DNA from: Saccharopolyspora dendranthemae
GTDB taxonomy: Bacteria; Actinomycetota; Actinomycetes; Mycobacteriales; Pseudonocardiaceae
Length of the DNA: 64,000 nucleotides
Assembly (NCBI RefSeq): GCF_007829955.1
Contig: NZ_VIWX01000001.1
Location: 1 to 64,000 of the forward strand
Reading direction: 5' to 3'
Below, piece by piece: positions 61,888-64,000 of the stretch. The notes under the pieces are model-generated. The model made no database searches. It saw only the letters and a list, made by a program, of their open reading frames with translations, and was not told the DNA's origin. The stretch's first letter is position 1. Every line of letters starts with the position of its first letter. Both the position numbers and the translations under genes were made by a program.

Positions 61888-63981
61888 TCAGATGCGGCCG
61901 ACGAGCCTGTCGGGCGTGATGGGCAGGTCCCTGATCCGCACGCCGGTCGCGTGGTGGACGGCGTTGTCGACGGCGGCCGCAGCTCCGACGATGCCGATCT
62001 CCCCGATCCCCTTCGATCCCATGGGGTTGACGTAGGGGTCGTCCTCCTCGATCCAGTCCACCTCGATGTCCTTGACGTCGGCGCAGCTCGCGACGTGGTA
62101 CTGCGCCAGGTCCTGGTTGAGGACGTGCCCGAAGCGCGGATCGACGTGCGCCTTCTCGTGCAGGGCCATCGACAACCCCATCGTCATGCCGCCGAGCAGC
62201 TGCGAGGCACCGGTCTTGGCGTTGATGATCCGGCCCGCCGCGAAGATGCCCAGCATGCGCGGCACCTGCACCTCCCCGGTGTCGCGGTGCACCCGGACCT
62301 CGGCGAACTGGGCGCCGAAGCTGTGCATCGCGAACCGGCCCCGGTACGGGTTGTCGGGGATCCGGCCGATCGCCGAGATGCCTTCCTCGGGCACCGGACC
62401 GCCTTCGGGCAGCTTCTCCCGCAATCGGCGGGCGGCGTCCACGATCGCCGAGCCCCAGCAGGTGATCCCGCTCGAACCACCGGCACCGGAGGCCCACGGC
62501 AGGTCGGTGTCGCCGATGCTCAACGTGATCCGGTCCAGGTCGGTGCCCAGCGCGTCGGCGGCGATCTGGGTCAGCGCGGTCCACGCCCCCGTGCCGATGT
62601 CGGCCGCACCGACCTGCACCCGGTACCGGCCGTCCGGGCGCGCCTGGATGCCGGCTCGCGTTCCCGGCATCGAGTTGACCGGGTAGGTGGACGCCGCGAC
62701 GCCGACGCCCACGAGGAAGGGGCCTTCCCGGCGAGAGCGCGGTGCCGGAGCGCGATCGGCCCACCCGAACCGGTGGGCGCCTTCGCGCAGGCAGGCCACC
62801 AGGTTCCGGCTGGAGTAGGGCCGTCCGGTCTCCGGATCGGTGTCGGGGTCGTTGAGGATGCGGAACTCGACGGGGTCCAGGCCGCAGGCGATGGCCATCT
62901 CGTCCATCGCCGTCTCCAGCGCGAACATGCCGGGGCACTCACCGGGGGCCCGCATCCACGTCGGCACCGGGATGTCCAGCTCCTCCAGGCGATGGCTGGT
63001 CCGGCGGTTCGGCGCGGCGTACATCATGCGCGCGGGAACTCCGGCCTGCTCCGCGAACTCCTTGATCCGCGCGGTCTGGGCGACGACGTCGTTGCCGACG
63101 GCGGTCAGCTGCCCGTCGGAGTCGGCTCCGAGCCGCACGCGCTGGAACGTGGCGGCGCGATGACCGCCGAGCTGGAACACCTGCCTGCGGGTCAGGGCGA
63201 GCTTCACCGGTCGCGGTTGCACCCGCTGCGCGGCCAGGACCGCCGCGACGACGTGCGCGTGCACGGGTCCCTTGGAGCCGAACCCCCCGCCGACGTGCGG
63301 AGCGATGACGTGGATGTTCTCCCGGTCGATGCCCAGGAGCCCGGTCAGCGCGTCGCGCACCCAGTGCACGCCCTGGGTGGAGTCGTACACGGTGAGCTCG
63401 CCCTCGGACCACGCGGCCGTGGTGGCGTGCGGTTCCATCGCGACGTGGTGCTCCTGCGGCGTGCTGTAGAGCGCGTCGTGCACCACCTCCGACTCCGCGA
63501 GCGCGGCGTCGAAATCTCCCCTGCCGTCGTCGGTCTCGAATCCGCCGTTGACCCGCTCCGGGCGGACCAGGTCCGTGCGCTCGGGGCGCAGCACGACGTC
63601 GTGCCCGGCCTCCTCGTAGGACACCCGGACGAATTCGGCTGCGGCGCGCGCGTTCTCGGAGGACTCGGCGAGCACGACCGCCACGGGCTGGCCCCGGTAC
63701 CCGACCTCGGGTGATTGCAGGATCGCGAGCTCGGCGTCCTCGGTGGAGCTCAGGACCGGTGCGTTCTGGTGGGTCACGACGTCGAGGACGCCGGGCTCGG
63801 CGAGCGCGGCGCCGGTGTCGATGGCGGTGATGCGGCCTCGCGCGATGGTCGACTGCACCAGGTGCGCGTGCACGGGGCCGTCGACGGGGTGCTCGGCGGC
63901 GTAGAGGGCTTGGCCCCGGACCTTCGAGTCCCCTTCGAGGCGGTCGACCGGGGCGCCGATGATCCGGGTGGCGGTGCTCAT
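61888..63981 (-). CDS. xanthine-dehydrogenase-family molybdopterin-binding subunit (PaoC-like)
   Basis: The 697-residue protein has the Ald_Xan_dh_C domain (GDSKVRGQALYAAE, about residues 17-30) and the molybdopterin-binding domains with GGGFGSKG, RAPGECPGMFALE, and GSKGIGEIGI with the catalytic Glu near residue 660. It oxidises aldehydes or heterocycles with Mo-cofactor. Length fits the three-subunit aldehyde dehydrogenase PaoABC rather than fused xanthine dehydrogenases. ATG 63981 overlaps an upstream stop. The FAD and 2Fe-2S subunits should lie to the right of the window. Confidence 0.9.
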   Translation of the reverse strand: MSTATRIIGAPVDRLEGDSKVRGQALYAAEHPVDGPVHAHLVQSTIARGRITAIDTGAALAEPGVLDVVTHQNAPVLSSTEDAELAILQSPEVGYRGQPVAVVLAESSENARAAAEFVRVSYEEAGHDVVLRPERTDLVRPERVNGGFETDDGRGDFDAALAESEVVHDALYSTPQEHHVAMEPHATTAAWSEGELTVYDSTQGVHWVRDALTGLLGIDRENIHVIAPHVGGGFGSKGPVHAHVVAAVLAAQRVQPRPVKLALTRRQVFQLGGHRAATFQRVRLGADSDGQLTAVGNDVVAQTARIKEFAEQAGVPARMMYAAPNRRTSHRLEELDIPVPTWMRAPGECPGMFALETAMDEMAIACGLDPVEFRILNDPDTDPETGRPYSSRNLVACLREGAHRFGWADRAPAPRSRREGPFLVGVGVAASTYPVNSMPGTRAGIQARPDGRYRVQVGAADIGTGAWTALTQIAADALGTDLDRITLSIGDTDLPWASGAGGSSGITCWGSAIVDAARRLREKLPEGGPVPEEGISAIGRIPDNPYRGRFAMHSFGAQFAEVRVHRDTGEVQVPRMLGIFAAGRIINAKTGASQLLGGMTMGLSMALHEKAHVDPRFGHVLNQDLAQYHVASCADVKDIEVDWIEEDDPYVNPMGSKGIGEIGIVGAAAAVDNAVHHATGVRIRDLPITPDRLVGRI

Positions 63982-64000
63982 CGCGGCACTCCCGCGAGCT
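63978..64000 (-). CDS. 3' end of an upstream gene, probably the FAD subunit (partial)
   Basis: The minus-strand frame reads LAGVPR and then TGA, forming an ATGA overlap with the molybdenum subunit. This spacing is typical of PaoB-PaoC pairs. Only six codons are visible, so identity is inference from context. Confidence 0.35.

Overview
The window looks like a chromosomal segment of a high-GC actinomycete. By gene content (korAB, F420-dependent LLM and PPOX enzymes, GT87 mannosyltransferase, many TetR/MarR/GntR/IclR regulators, family 2B encapsulins, SsuBC with an ALCR-type leader peptide) it fits the Pseudonocardiaceae, possibly Saccharopolyspora or a relative. This placement is inference from gene content; no rRNA or marker phylogeny is available. 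Third-position GC is so high that most antisense frames are open. No tRNA, rRNA, CRISPR array, prophage or plasmid function was found.

Layout. 1-10.7 kb: end of an aldose epimerase gene, epoxide-hydrolase-like protein, acetolactate-synthase-like enzyme, 2-oxoacid:ferredoxin oxidoreductase korAB, HSL-type esterase, an unusual FAD/disulfide oxidoreductase, a PAS-PAS-GGDEF diguanylate cyclase and a GntR regulator. 10.7-19 kb: secreted propeller-like protein, a regulator with two tandem HTH modules, TetR, an AtuA-family protein, a crotonase, and a divergent lysG/lysE pair. 19-27 kb: acyl-CoA catabolism (crotonase, acyl-CoA ligase, thioesterase, LLM oxidoreductase) next to an IclR regulator, an orphan glycine/sarcosine methyltransferase and a Tat-exported GH43. 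27-33.4 kb: gltBD. 33.8-44.7 kb: GT87, MarR/FUSC exporter pair with a clear operator, sulfonate-type ABC transporter behind a cysteine-containing leader peptide, Sfp-type PPTase, WrbA-like flavoprotein/MarR pair, a divergent 3-hydroxyacyl-CoA dehydrogenase/thiolase pair and a PPOX protein.

44.7-52.4 kb is the most unusual region. An operon of XRE regulator, a DUF4239 membrane protein interrupted by an in-frame UGA, and a secreted propeller-like protein reads leftward. Divergently, two adjacent family 2B encapsulin shell genes with cNMP-binding-like domains are followed 16 bp later by a polyprenyl diphosphate synthase, the likely cargo. The two shell genes carry near-identical tracts that suggest gene conversion. 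A 228-bp MITE-like element closes the region.

52.4-64 kb: an NCS1 permease under a TPP riboswitch (so probably a thiamine-precursor transporter, CytX), a HerA-like ATPase, the translationally coupled larE-larB-larC operon for the nickel-pincer cofactor (no larA in view), a VOC protein that reads antisense into larC, a TetR/MFS efflux pair, a membrane-anchored hydrolase and a molybdenum hydroxylase large subunit whose partner genes lie beyond the right edge.
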